64,000 bases of DNA from JBEGHD01 sp049334165 (lineage in GTDB: Bacteria; Bacteroidota; Bacteroidia; Flavobacteriales_D; Sanyastnellaceae): NCBI GenBank assembly GCA_049334165.1, contig JBEGHD010000008.1, one strand, 5' to 3'. The position numbers and the translations under genes are program-made. Position 1 is the first letter of the stretch, and each line of letters begins with the position of its first letter. Positions 54,564 through 63,903 of this stretch are shown here, one piece after another. The notes beneath the pieces were generated by a model, which saw only the letters and a program-made list of their open reading frames with translations, ran no database searches and was not told the DNA's origin.

Positions 54564-57500
54564 ATGACAAACCAAGCTATGCTAAATGTGAGACGCATGT
54601 GTAGATCCTTCTTTATTGTAATTGCTTTCGTACTTATTTCCTCTTTCGCGAAGGCCCAACTGGCCACCCCAGAAGTAATTGTTGAACCAGTCGAAACTCA
54701 TACCGGAATGGTAGGTGGCGTGGATTTGAGTGGTTTTACTACATACCGAATTTATTTGAATTTGGAAAGTGATGAATACATTTTGACTGGACTTTTTGCG
54801 AACCCTGTTACTGCTACACAGCCTGAGCCTATTGATATTATCTTCAATTCTGAATGTGAGATTTATCAAGATCCTAACGGTGAGTATCTAGGATCTGAAA
54901 TTGGCTGCGGATTTATTCCGGGTTTTCCGGCTTTGGAATTCGATTCATGGCTAACAATAGGGATGGAGTGTAATACTGATCCAGGAAGCGTCAGTGCTGT
55001 CTATTTCGATATGGGTGCAGAGGCCCAATTGGAGACTGACTTTAATGAAGATAATGGAATCGGATTCGGAACTATTGAAGTGAATAATGGCGCCATATTC
55101 GCGCTCAATGATCAGCCTAACACAATACCGATTCAAGATGCAGATGGCAATTGGAAAGTTCTTATTGCGCAAATTACTACCTGTGGTAACTTTGAGCTGT
55201 GCTTTGGAGCACAAATTCAAGAGGTTGTGGAGGACCAACCTAATATTACTCATACCTACGAGCTCTGCGCTACAAGCCCCTGCGATGACAACCCAATTGA
55301 TGTCAGTTCATCTTCCACAAACCTATCTTGTTTTGAAGATGGAACTGGAACTATTTCTACCGAAGTAACTCTCGATGGAAATGGCGATCTGTCTTTCGAT
55401 TTGTTTGGTACGGAAAACGATGAAGACACGCTGTTAGTCGAAGATGCCGCTGCCGGTGACTTCACAGATCTCGCAGCTGGAGATTATATCGTAGTTACGA
55501 CAGACAACGTAGGGTGTATGAATTACTCAGATACTCTTACAATTACGCAGCCAGATGAACTTATTTTAGATATCACTCAGGATAGCGGTGTGCTTTGCGC
55601 TGGTGATGAAACGGGAGAGCTCAGCGTTTCTGCCACTGGTGGTACAGGCGCCTACGAATACGACTTCGATAATGGAAATGGATTTGTTTCTACCACCAGT
55701 ATTGCTGATTTGGCCTGCGGGGAGTACAACATAACTGTCCGAGATGAAAACCTTTGTGAAACCACAGAGACAGAGGTGATTGATTGTCCAGAGCCTATAG
55801 TTATCGACATGAATGCAAATGACGTTAACTGCTTTGGTGCTTGCGATGGCTCCATTGAAGGAACTGTGACTGGAGGAACTGGAGTACTCACTTACGAATG
55901 GACAGGCTGTGACGGGTTCACGTCTGCCGACCTCGAACTTGCGGATTTGTGCCCTTGCGATTCTTACCAATTGGTGGTAACAGATGAAAATGCCTGTCAG
56001 GATTCAGTGACTTTCGAAATCACAGAGCCGCTTGAATTGACAACAACCACTTCAGTAGAGGATGTAGACTGCTTTGGTGACGCTTCGGGTCAATTGGTTG
56101 TGATAGCCGAAGGAGGAACTGGAGCATCAGAAATTACTTGTGAAGACAGTAACGGATTTGAAGTTGATAATCCTGCAGCTGTGACTGCCGGGACATATAT
56201 CTGCACAACAGTGGATCAGAATGGCTGTACTGTCGTAGATACTCTGGAGGTAACTCAACCAGACGAATTAGTTTTCACTCTGGATACGACAAGCATTTCG
56301 TGCTTTGGATATGCAGATGGAGTTATTGCTGTTGACCCAATGGGCGGAACACCTTCGAGTAACGGATATCAGATTTCACTTGCGCCTGATCCAAATGGTC
56401 CATCTTCGGGTCCCGTATTCGATAGCTTACCAGCTGGACTTTACACGGTCTCTGTAGCTGACTCCCTGGGTTGCCTCGTATCGGAAGAAATTGAAATTTT
56501 CGAGCCGGATGGAATTCAATTAAGCTTCGAGACAACTAGTGTTTCCTGTAATGGTGGCAGCGATGGAGACCTGCTAATTGAAGCAGAAGGAGGAACGGAT
56601 CCCATTACTTATGAAATTGAATCTGCCGATGATGCTTTCTCAAACATCACTGGTTTTTTTGAAAACCTACCTGCCACAGGTTATGATGTTACCGTGACAG
56701 ACGACAACGGATGTGCTGTTACAGACTCAGTTGTTGTCAACGAGCCTGACACTCTCATGGCTTCTGTGCTTGCGAATGTTGATGTGAGCTGCGGTGGAGA
56801 ATGTGACGGTGCTGTTTTGCTTGATATTACAGGGGGAACACCAGAATACGAAGTGATTTGGAATGGTGATCCGCAACAGATGAATGACGAATTGTGTGCA
56901 GGACCAAACCAGGTGAACATCACGGATGCTCAGGGTTGTACTTTTGCAGCAGAAGTTATCGTGAACGAGCCGGCTCCGATCCAATTTCTCATCAACACCC
57001 AAAATGCAACTTGTACTGGAATGACCGATGGATCTGCAAACGTTGAAGCCATTGGCGGAACAGGTGAAATTTCAATTGATGTTGGAGGAATTGATCTCGA
57101 CAATCTCGCAGAGGGAGAATACATTGTGACTGCCGTGGACAGCGTTGGCTGTTTCGCTCAGGATACGATCTTCATGGAATCTAACATCGAATCGGATCTC
57201 ACTCTGGAGCTTTTCAGTTCGCCTGTTACATGCTGGAATCAGGGAGATGGAACTGCAACTGCAGCAGTGTCTGGAGGTGAAGGTCCAATTTCTTATGTGT
57301 GGAACGATGAAGATGAACAAACTACCGCTACCGCGGTGGGCTTGCCAGAAGAACTCTACTCTGTAACTGTAACTGACGCCCAGGGCTGCGAGCTTTCGGG
57401 ATCGGTTGAGGTTGAGCCAACAGTGGGATGCTTCTTCATAGCAACTGCAATTACTCCAAACAGTGACGGTATCAATGACGAATGGGTTATAGGTGGACTC

Positions 57501-57695
57501 GAATTCTTTCCTAATGTTCTTGTACAGGTGTACAACCGATGGGGGCAGCTCGTTTTTGAATCTCGGGGTTATCCCACAAGATGGGACGGAAGGTTTAACG
57601 GAAACAGATTGCCAATAGCCGACTACTACTACGTAATTACCTTCGAGGAAAGTGGCTTGGATACCATGACCGGAACTGTAACAATCAAATACTAA
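54564..57695 (+). CDS. SprB-repeat T9SS type B surface protein with shared N-terminal domain
   Basis: 1043 residues, signal peptide ending SFAKAQ. Residues about 33-250 carry the same domain as the genes at 53117 and 58681 (TTYRIYL, FDSWLTIG, NGAIFALND, VLIAQITTCG). Nine SprB-type repeats of about 78 residues follow (each with C.G..DG and a GGTG-like turn). The last 90 residues are a CHU_C type B domain (ATAITPNSDGINDEW, YNRWGQLVFES). SprB-family proteins are mobile adhesins for gliding; a similar surface role is likely. The PorP/SprF gene follows after 10 bp and is probably its dedicated partner. Confidence 0.88.
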   Translation: MTNQAMLNVRRMCRSFFIVIAFVLISSFAKAQLATPEVIVEPVETHTGMVGGVDLSGFTTYRIYLNLESDEYILTGLFANPVTATQPEPIDIIFNSECEIYQDPNGEYLGSEIGCGFIPGFPALEFDSWLTIGMECNTDPGSVSAVYFDMGAEAQLETDFNEDNGIGFGTIEVNNGAIFALNDQPNTIPIQDADGNWKVLIAQITTCGNFELCFGAQIQEVVEDQPNITHTYELCATSPCDDNPIDVSSSSTNLSCFEDGTGTISTEVTLDGNGDLSFDLFGTENDEDTLLVEDAAAGDFTDLAAGDYIVVTTDNVGCMNYSDTLTITQPDELILDITQDSGVLCAGDETGELSVSATGGTGAYEYDFDNGNGFVSTTSIADLACGEYNITVRDENLCETTETEVIDCPEPIVIDMNANDVNCFGACDGSIEGTVTGGTGVLTYEWTGCDGFTSADLELADLCPCDSYQLVVTDENACQDSVTFEITEPLELTTTTSVEDVDCFGDASGQLVVIAEGGTGASEITCEDSNGFEVDNPAAVTAGTYICTTVDQNGCTVVDTLEVTQPDELVFTLDTTSISCFGYADGVIAVDPMGGTPSSNGYQISLAPDPNGPSSGPVFDSLPAGLYTVSVADSLGCLVSEEIEIFEPDGIQLSFETTSVSCNGGSDGDLLIEAEGGTDPITYEIESADDAFSNITGFFENLPATGYDVTVTDDNGCAVTDSVVVNEPDTLMASVLANVDVSCGGECDGAVLLDITGGTPEYEVIWNGDPQQMNDELCAGPNQVNITDAQGCTFAAEVIVNEPAPIQFLINTQNATCTGMTDGSANVEAIGGTGEISIDVGGIDLDNLAEGEYIVTAVDSVGCFAQDTIFMESNIESDLTLELFSSPVTCWNQGDGTATAAVSGGEGPISYVWNDEDEQTTATAVGLPEELYSVTVTDAQGCELSGSVEVEPTVGCFFIATAITPNSDGINDEWVIGGLEFFPNVLVQVYNRWGQLVFESRGYPTRWDGRFNGNRLPIADYYYVITFEESGLDTMTGTVTIKY
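55305..57415 (+). repeat. Nine SprB-type coding repeats
   Basis: Units of about 234 bp beginning near LSCFEDG, VLCAGDE, VNCFGAC, VDCFGDA, ISCFGYA, VSCNGGS, VSCGGEC, ATCTGMT and VTCWNQG. They differ at DNA level, so they are old rather than recent copies. Confidence 0.75.
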
Positions 57696-57705
57696 TCAGA
57701 CCAGG

Positions 57706-58641
57706 ATGAAAAGACTTTTACTAATAACTATAGCTCTTGCATTTTTTAGCCAGGCCGATGCGCAGCAGTTGTTCAGAAGGACTCAGTTTATGAACAACCG
57801 GTACCTCGTCAATCCTGCCGTGGCTGGATCTCAACTTTATTCACCGGTGATGGTAACTTACCGAAATCAATGGGCAGGATTCGAGCAAGCTCCGGTGAGC
57901 TACTCAATGAGCGCGCACACCAGCTGGCCGCATGGTTTTGGCTTCGGAGTTATACTTTATTCAGATGACACCGGTGGGGCTATTTCTAGAACAGGAGCCG
58001 ATCTCACAGTTGCATACAAGGCCGATCTTAATCAATTTAATAGAATCTCATTTGGGTTGAGTGGTATGTTGGGCCAGTACAGTTTTAACAACAGTGAGCT
58101 CACAGTTGAACAAGCAGACGACCCGGCTTTGAACGGAATGCAAGACGAAACTCAATTCCTCTTCGATGCTACATTTGGATTCCAGGTTTGGGGAGAGCAA
58201 TACTTTTTCGGAGCAGCAGTGCCCAACATGCTTCAAACTACACTCAAGGTAGTGAACAACGCTTCTGCGGTGGAGAATCAGGACATCAGACACTATTACC
58301 TTATGGGTGGATACACTTTTGAGGCTGCGGATAAATTTGACATCGAACCTTCTGGAATGATGCGCTTCACTGAAGTGACTCCGGTGCAGGTTGATGTAAA
58401 TGTGAAGGGAACATACAACGACATGTTCTCAGCCGGTCTCACTTACCGTCACAATGACGCTGTAGGAGTGATGGCAGGAGTGGAGTACAAAAACTTCATG
58501 TTTTTCTATTCTTACGACATCACCTTCACCGGGGCCAACAACCTGAGTCCGAGTACTCATGAGATTGCCGTGGGATACAATATTCAGCGTCAAACAAAAT
58601 TCAATACTCAATCTAAATTCGACTCCAGATTTAGAAGATAA
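57706..58641 (+). CDS. PorP/SprF family type IX secretion system membrane protein
   Basis: 311 residues, signal peptide ending ADAQ. The family opening is clear: QFMNNRYLVNPAVAGSQLY and VTYRNQWAGF, then a series of amphipathic beta strands ending with a positively charged tail. PorP/SprF proteins sit in the outer membrane and are needed to secrete and hold type B (CHU_C) cargo. Its place 10 bp after a type B SprB-repeat gene matches the cargo-partner arrangement known from sprB-sprF of Flavobacterium johnsoniae. It could also serve the type B proteins at 22-34 kb, which have no adjacent copy. Confidence 0.92.
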   Translation: MKRLLLITIALAFFSQADAQQLFRRTQFMNNRYLVNPAVAGSQLYSPVMVTYRNQWAGFEQAPVSYSMSAHTSWPHGFGFGVILYSDDTGGAISRTGADLTVAYKADLNQFNRISFGLSGMLGQYSFNNSELTVEQADDPALNGMQDETQFLFDATFGFQVWGEQYFFGAAVPNMLQTTLKVVNNASAVENQDIRHYYLMGGYTFEAADKFDIEPSGMMRFTEVTPVQVDVNVKGTYNDMFSAGLTYRHNDAVGVMAGVEYKNFMFFYSYDITFTGANNLSPSTHEIAVGYNIQRQTKFNTQSKFDSRFRR

Positions 58642-58680
58642 ATCAGGAAAAAATTGTAAAATCAACACACCTGACCACTC

Positions 58681-59295
58681 ATGAAAAAGATTGCATTAGC
58701 GGCACTGATAGCATTTTTTCCAACTTTTCTCTTTGCTCAGTTCGATTCCATTTTGATCGAAGAAGTCGATAATAAAGGACTGGTAGAAGGGAGAACTTTT
58801 CGCATTTATGTAGTCGTCAAAAATGAGGGAGATCAGGTACATGCTATTTTCGCTGATAGCAACAATGATCTTTTCATTAAGAGCACAGAGCCCTTTTATC
58901 AAAACGATTATGGTGGTGCGTTGGCATCTAATGTGAATAAAAGATTAAAGCGAGAAAAGCCTGAGCTGAATTACGATAGTTGGTTTACCATTGGATATTC
59001 TGATAATTATCGAAACCAGGTGAAAGAATGGGCACTTGACTTTTCATCATTCGAAAGTGGGGGTGACTTTATTTTGAAAGATGGAGCCTGGTTTGTTACT
59101 CCAGATGACAGTCAGGCCTATGCCAAGGCCGATAAGAAAATTCTCATTGCTCAGTTAACAACAACTGGAACAATCACCGGTAGCATAAACATTCAGGGGC
59201 GCACCGGGGAGAACGAAACCGACCAGTATGGTAATTTGCAATGGCAAACCTGGAAAGTTGTGGACATCGAGTTCACCTGTGGAGGTGAACAATAA
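58681..59295 (+). CDS. Small secreted protein made only of the shared domain
   Basis: 204 residues. A signal peptide ends LFAQ (residue 20); the rest is the domain shared with the genes at 53117 and 54564 (FRIYVVVKNEGDQVHAIF, YDSWFTIGYSD, LKDGAWFVTPDD, ILIAQLTTTG). There is no T9SS signal, so it would stay in the periplasm if Sec-exported, unlike its relatives. It follows porP/sprF by 39 bp and is likely in the same operon. A periplasmic partner or chaperone role is only a guess. Confidence 0.7.
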   Translation: MKKIALAALIAFFPTFLFAQFDSILIEEVDNKGLVEGRTFRIYVVVKNEGDQVHAIFADSNNDLFIKSTEPFYQNDYGGALASNVNKRLKREKPELNYDSWFTIGYSDNYRNQVKEWALDFSSFESGGDFILKDGAWFVTPDDSQAYAKADKKILIAQLTTTGTITGSINIQGRTGENETDQYGNLQWQTWKVVDIEFTCGGEQ

Positions 59296-59318
59296 AAATA
59301 AGCTGAAGTACAGGAAAG

Positions 59319-59840
59319 CTACTCTGGAACAAAATCGAGTGCAGCCGAGTTGAGGCAATATCTCAAGCCTGTAGGATTTGGTCCATCTTCGAAAACATGG
59401 CCAAGGTGACCCTTACACCTGGCGCAAACCACCTCTGTTCGCACAGTTCCGTAACTCGTATCTTTTCTCTCTTCAACAAATTGCTGCTTGATAGGGTCGT
59501 AAAAACTCGGCCAACCCGTTCCTGATTTGAACTTCGTATTGGAGTGAAATAGTGGAAGTGCGCACCCTGCACAGATGTAAACTCCTTCTTCTTTATTGTC
59601 CCAATAGTCACCTGTGAATGCGCGTTCTGTGCCGGAATTTCTCAGAATTTCGTATTCCTCATCTGTTAGTTCGGATTTCCATTCTTCCGAAGATTTTTTC
59701 ACAGTAGTGCCATCCCAGTTCATGTCAAGCTCTTTCGGGAGCTCTTCAACAGATTCTGAGTTAGTGCCGCTTTCCTGACCGCAGGAACTGAAGCTGAAAA
59801 TTAGAGAAACGAGCAAAAAGGTAATTACTTTGAAATTCAT
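59319..59840 (-). CDS. msrB: Peptide-methionine (R)-S-oxide reductase, lipoprotein
   Basis: 173 residues. A lipobox ends FSSC at residue 20, so it is an envelope lipoprotein rather than the cytoplasmic form. The MsrB core has zinc Cys90/Cys93 and Cys139/Cys142, GTGWPSF (about 107-113), RTEVVC and the catalytic Cys162 in RYCLNSAAL. It reduces methionine-R-sulfoxide in exported proteins. It is convergent with the shared-domain gene (23 bp apart). Confidence 0.93.
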   Translation of the reverse strand: MNFKVITFLLVSLIFSFSSCGQESGTNSESVEELPKELDMNWDGTTVKKSSEEWKSELTDEEYEILRNSGTERAFTGDYWDNKEEGVYICAGCALPLFHSNTKFKSGTGWPSFYDPIKQQFVEERKDTSYGTVRTEVVCARCKGHLGHVFEDGPNPTGLRYCLNSAALDFVPE

Positions 59841-59886
59841 TTTAAAGATACTTTTAGAGATAGAACGCCTAAGTGGTCTGATTAGT

Positions 59887-62721
59887 TCAAGTCACTTTCG
59901 TTTGCTCAAATTTAGGCGCGAGAAACTTGGCAGTGAATGAGTTTTGGATTTCTGTCAAATCCTTTGGTGTTCCCTCGAATACAACTTCTCCACCGGCTTT
60001 TCCTCCGTCAGGTCCAAGGTCAATTACCCAATCTGCACATTTTATAACATCTGGGTCGTGTTCGATGACAATCACCGTGTTACCTTGTTCTACAAGAGCG
60101 TTGAAAGAATCTAACAACTTCTGGATGTCGTGAAAATGCAAACCGGTGGTAGGCTCATCGAAGATAAAAAGGGTGTGCTGGCCGCGATCGCCACGACTGA
60201 GGAAGGAAGCGAGTTTTATGCGCTGAGCTTCACCACCACTGAGTGTATTGGATGGCTGACCAAGCGTGAGATAGCCTAGCCCGACTTCCTGAAGTGGCGA
60301 AATTTTCTTGACCAGGTTCTCTACAGCCTTCGTGTCATTATCGAGATCTTGGAAAAACCTTACAGCGTCATCAATGGTCAGATCGAGAATATCGCTAACA
60401 TTTTTACCACCAATTTTCACTTCCAGAATATCTTCCTGATAGCGTTTTCCTTTACAGACTTCGCATTGCAACTTTATGTCGGCCATGAACTGCATTTCTA
60501 TAGTCACTTCACCTTCACCTTCGCAGTTTTCGCAGCGGCCACCAGGAACGTTGAATGAGAAATGGGAAGGCTTGTAAGCCCTTGACTTCGCCAATTTAGT
60601 TCTACTCAGCAAAGTTCTTATTTCGTCAAAAGCCTTCACGTATGTTACAGGGTTTGAGCGAGAAGACTTGCCAATCGGGTTTTGATCCACCGACTCCACA
60701 GCCTTCACGACTTCAATGTCTCCGGTGAGATCTCCGTAAGAGCCTGTCTTATGCGCATAACCTCCCAGCCGCTTTTGAAGGGCAGGGGAGAAGAGGTCAT
60801 TCACCAGTGTAGATTTACCTGATCCGCTGACACCGCTCACTACTGTGAAAATTCCCAGAGGGAAATCGACAGTAAGATTTTTCAGGTTGTTTTCCGAAGC
60901 TCCCGAAATGGTGATTTTATCCTTCCATTTTCTGGTTTGCGATGGAATGGGAATTTCCCGACTTCCAGTAAGATACTGTGCTGTGAGACTGTCTTTTGCT
61001 TTGTTTAATTTCGAGTGATTACCCTGGAAAACCAGATTTCCGCCACCAGTTCCCGCCAATGGCCCCATGTCCACCAACTGATCAGCAGCCTTCATGATTT
61101 CCTCATCATGTTCCACCACAATCACTGTGTTGCCGAGATTTTGCAGTCTCTTCAAAACTTTAATTAGTCGATGAGTGTCCCGCGGATGCAACCCAATGCT
61201 GGGCTCGTCCAGGATGTACATTGAGCCAACGAGGCTGCTTCCAAGAGATGTGGCAAGGTTTATTCTTTGTGATTCACCGCCAGAAAGTGTACTCGACTCG
61301 CGATTCAAGGTCAGATATGAAAGACCAACATCATTCAGGTATTCGAGCCTCGAGCGGATTTCAGTGAGCAGTCGCTTTGCCACTTCATGATCGTGCGCAT
61401 TTAAGCTAAGGTTTTCGAAAAACACCGTGAGCTCAGATAATGGAAGCTTGACCAAATCTGCGATCGAACTGCCATCGATCTTTACGTAGTGTGCATCTTT
61501 TCTAAGTCGTGTGCCTTTGCAATCGGGACATTTTGTTTTTCCGCGATAGCGACTCAACATCACGCGGTACTGAATTTTATAGGCATTTTCCTCGAGCATT
61601 TTGAAGAAGGCACTCAGTCCGCCAAAGTATTGGTTTCCCGTCCACACAAGTTCTCTTTGTTCTTCGGATAACTCTCTGTAAGGCTTGTGAACAGGGAAGT
61701 CGAACTTTTCAGCATTCAGGACGAGTTCTCTCTTCCAGGCGCTCATTTTGTCGCCTTTCCAGGCCACAACAGCATCATCGTAAATCGACTTGCCTTTGTT
61801 AGGTATCACAAGATCTTCATCAATACCGATAACGGAGCCAAATCCTTCACAAGTTTTACATGCACCTACTGGATTATTGAAGCTGAAAAAATGAACAGAA
61901 GGCTCTTCGAAGGTGATGCCATCCAATTCAAATCGATTGGAGAACGAAAACTTAGTGTTCTTTTCATCCATCACTTGCACCACACATTCGCCTCTTCCTT
62001 CAAAAAAAGCAGATTCGGTACTGTCGGCAATTCGAGCCTTGTTCTCATCCGTGTCTTTGGCAATTAATCGATCAATTACAATACAGATTTCATCTTTCGA
62101 ACCAATTTCTTTCTCTACTCCGTCTTCAATTCTCTTTACCTCTCCTTTGTGCCAAATTCTAACAAACCCTTGTTGTGAGAGTATTTTGAGTTGGTCCTTT
62201 AATGATCTATCTGACTTGCGATGGAGTGGAGCCAGAATCAGGAGTTTGGTGCCCTCTTCTAAATTAAGGATAGCATCCTGAACATCCTCAACCCGGTGTC
62301 GTTTAACTTCTTTGCCGGAAACAGGAGAAATGGTTTTGCCCACTCTGGCAAAAAGCAATTTCAGGTAGTCGTAAACTTCTGTGGTTGTTCCAACTGTAGA
62401 GCGACTACTTCTTGACACGACTTTCTGCTCGATTGCAATTGCTGGAGATATTCCTTTGATGTAGTCCACCTCTGGCTTGTCGAGCCTGCCCAAAAACTGG
62501 CGAGCGTAAGAAGAAAGGCTTTCTACATATCGCCTTTGACCTTCGGCATAGAGCGTGTCAAAGGCCAAAGACGATTTTCCCGATCCAGAAAGACCGGTAA
62601 TCACTACAAATTGATTTCTCGGTATGGCAACGGACACATTCTTGAGATTGTGTACCCGAGCATTTTTTATGATGATGTTTTTCCGGGGATCTAACTGATC
62701 TACAGACGATTTTTCGTGCAA
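59887..62721 (-). CDS. uvrA: Excinuclease ABC subunit UvrA
   Basis: 944 residues from TTG 62721; no Met lies near, and AGGAG sits 9 bases upstream. First ATPase: GLSGSGKSS (about 43-51) and signature LSGGESQRINLA (about 483). Second: GVSGSGKST (about 632) and LSGGEAQRIKLAS (about 830). Zinc modules CKTC / CPDC and CENC / CEVC are complete, and the UvrB-binding region is present. It scans DNA for bulky lesions and loads UvrB in nucleotide excision repair. It is divergent from the ECF sigma gene. Confidence 0.95.
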   Translation of the reverse strand: MHEKSSVDQLDPRKNIIIKNARVHNLKNVSVAIPRNQFVVITGLSGSGKSSLAFDTLYAEGQRRYVESLSSYARQFLGRLDKPEVDYIKGISPAIAIEQKVVSRSSRSTVGTTTEVYDYLKLLFARVGKTISPVSGKEVKRHRVEDVQDAILNLEEGTKLLILAPLHRKSDRSLKDQLKILSQQGFVRIWHKGEVKRIEDGVEKEIGSKDEICIVIDRLIAKDTDENKARIADSTESAFFEGRGECVVQVMDEKNTKFSFSNRFELDGITFEEPSVHFFSFNNPVGACKTCEGFGSVIGIDEDLVIPNKGKSIYDDAVVAWKGDKMSAWKRELVLNAEKFDFPVHKPYRELSEEQRELVWTGNQYFGGLSAFFKMLEENAYKIQYRVMLSRYRGKTKCPDCKGTRLRKDAHYVKIDGSSIADLVKLPLSELTVFFENLSLNAHDHEVAKRLLTEIRSRLEYLNDVGLSYLTLNRESSTLSGGESQRINLATSLGSSLVGSMYILDEPSIGLHPRDTHRLIKVLKRLQNLGNTVIVVEHDEEIMKAADQLVDMGPLAGTGGGNLVFQGNHSKLNKAKDSLTAQYLTGSREIPIPSQTRKWKDKITISGASENNLKNLTVDFPLGIFTVVSGVSGSGKSTLVNDLFSPALQKRLGGYAHKTGSYGDLTGDIEVVKAVESVDQNPIGKSSRSNPVTYVKAFDEIRTLLSRTKLAKSRAYKPSHFSFNVPGGRCENCEGEGEVTIEMQFMADIKLQCEVCKGKRYQEDILEVKIGGKNVSDILDLTIDDAVRFFQDLDNDTKAVENLVKKISPLQEVGLGYLTLGQPSNTLSGGEAQRIKLASFLSRGDRGQHTLFIFDEPTTGLHFHDIQKLLDSFNALVEQGNTVIVIEHDPDVIKCADWVIDLGPDGGKAGGEVVFEGTPKDLTEIQNSFTAKFLAPKFEQTKVT

Positions 62722-62770
62722 CTCTTTTTCTCCTTTTTGAGTATTCGTAATGAGTTCAAAATTAAAATGA

Positions 62771-62803
62771 TTTGACTTTTTAAATTGTTTTTCTTTATAT
62801 TTG
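62771..62803 (+). promoter_or_regulatory. Promoter of the downstream ECF sigma gene
   Basis: TTTG (62771-62774), 21 bases, then TATATTTG (62796-62803) match the Bacteroidota consensus. The leader to ATG 62976 would be about 165 bases with no visible ORF. Confidence 0.6.
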
Positions 62804-62975
62804 TTTTAGCAGCGACTGGAATTACCTTCGCTCTACAGTGAAAAGAAAAAATTTGTCTGGGCGCTTTTGCCCAAATTCCATCACCAAAAAATAGGAGATT
62901 AGATATAGCAAAAACTCTACTCAACAAAAGTTTACGTACGATTAAGTATTGAATTTTAATTAAAGGGAGGGTTTT

Positions 62976-63566
62976 ATGCACTTATCTAATGAAGTTTCAG
63001 ACCGCGTATTGGTACGCCAATATTTGGATGGAGATGACAGAGCTTTTGAACAGCTCGTTTCAAAACACAAAAATGCCATCTACACGAAAGTGTTCATGAT
63101 GGTAAGAGATCAGGATATCGCTGAAGATATCTTTCAGGATACCTTTATCAAGGTGATCAACACACTCAAATCAGGACGATACAACGAAGAGGGTAAATTT
63201 TTGCCCTGGGTAATGCGAATTGCGCACAACCTAACGATAGATCATTTTCGCAAAAACAAGAAGATGCCTACCGTTAGAGGTGACGATGATTACGATGTAT
63301 TCGCGACCATCAGCCAAAGCGACATGCACATTGAAGATAAGATGGCCTGGGAGCAAATTCTGAGCGATGTGAAAGGATTAATCAAATATTTGCCAGACGA
63401 ACAGCAGCAGGTTGTAATGATGCGACACTATTATAAAATGAGTTTTAAGGAGATTTCCGAGAAGCTCGATATCAGCATTAACACTGCGCTGGGTAGAATG
63501 AGATACGCTCTGATTAACATGCGCAAACTGATTGATAAGCACGGTATCAGATTAACCATGTCATAA
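62976..63566 (+). CDS. ECF RNA polymerase sigma factor
   Basis: 196 residues from ATG 62976 with GGGAGG upstream, a rare clear ribosome-binding site for this genome. Region 2: DRAFEQLVSKHKNAIY, DIAEDIFQDTFIKVINTL and WVMRIAHNLTIDHFRK. Region 4: LPDEQQQVVMMRHYYKMSFKEISEKLDISINTALGRMRYAL. The form is close to housekeeping-like ECF factors common in Bacteroidota. The small gene at 63643 may be its partner. Targets unknown. Confidence 0.88.
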   Translation: MHLSNEVSDRVLVRQYLDGDDRAFEQLVSKHKNAIYTKVFMMVRDQDIAEDIFQDTFIKVINTLKSGRYNEEGKFLPWVMRIAHNLTIDHFRKNKKMPTVRGDDDYDVFATISQSDMHIEDKMAWEQILSDVKGLIKYLPDEQQQVVMMRHYYKMSFKEISEKLDISINTALGRMRYALINMRKLIDKHGIRLTMS

Positions 63567-63642
63567 ATTTGTAGTTCGTTAACAATAAGGTAAGATCGCT
63601 TGTCGTTATAGCTGGGAAACCAATAAAAGTAACCACAAGCCT

Positions 63643-63852
63643 ATGAATGATTTTACTCTAGATGATTTAGCATCTTTCTCTCGTGAAGAAGATAGCTTTT
63701 ATCAAATTTTCAAAAACAAAGACATGGTAGAAATGCCGGAAGTGGAGCTGGAGCCCAGCGATGATGCTTTGAACAGGATTTTCGCGTACAACAAAGCAGT
63801 TAGCGTTCGCGAGTCTGAAAAAATGGACAGGATCAACATGGTCCTCAATTAA
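63643..63852 (+). CDS. Small acidic hypothetical protein downstream of the sigma factor
   Basis: 69 residues, acidic, no signal or membrane segment. The middle reads MVEMPEVELEPSDDALNRIFAYNKA, with a predicted C-terminal helix. It starts 76 bp after the sigma stop and ends 20 bp before a terminator, so the two are probably co-transcribed. It might be an anti-sigma or adaptor protein, but nothing in the sequence proves it. Confidence 0.6.
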   Translation: MNDFTLDDLASFSREEDSFYQIFKNKDMVEMPEVELEPSDDALNRIFAYNKAVSVRESEKMDRINMVLN

Positions 63853-63872
63853 CCTCAAAAATTTAGCAGAAA

Positions 63873-63903
63873 AGCTCTTCCAGTTTTGGAAGGGCTTTTT
63901 TTA
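63873..63903 (+). terminator. Rho-independent terminator
   Basis: AGCTCTTCCA pairs with TGGAAGGGCT (10 bp, one G-T) around GTTT, followed by seven T. It ends the sigma-small protein operon. Confidence 0.8.

Noticed and set aside
62700..62981. 93-residue open frame on the minus strand upstream of uvrA
   Set aside because: It lies across the promoter region of the divergent sigma gene and overlaps both neighbours; no family or signal peptide seen.
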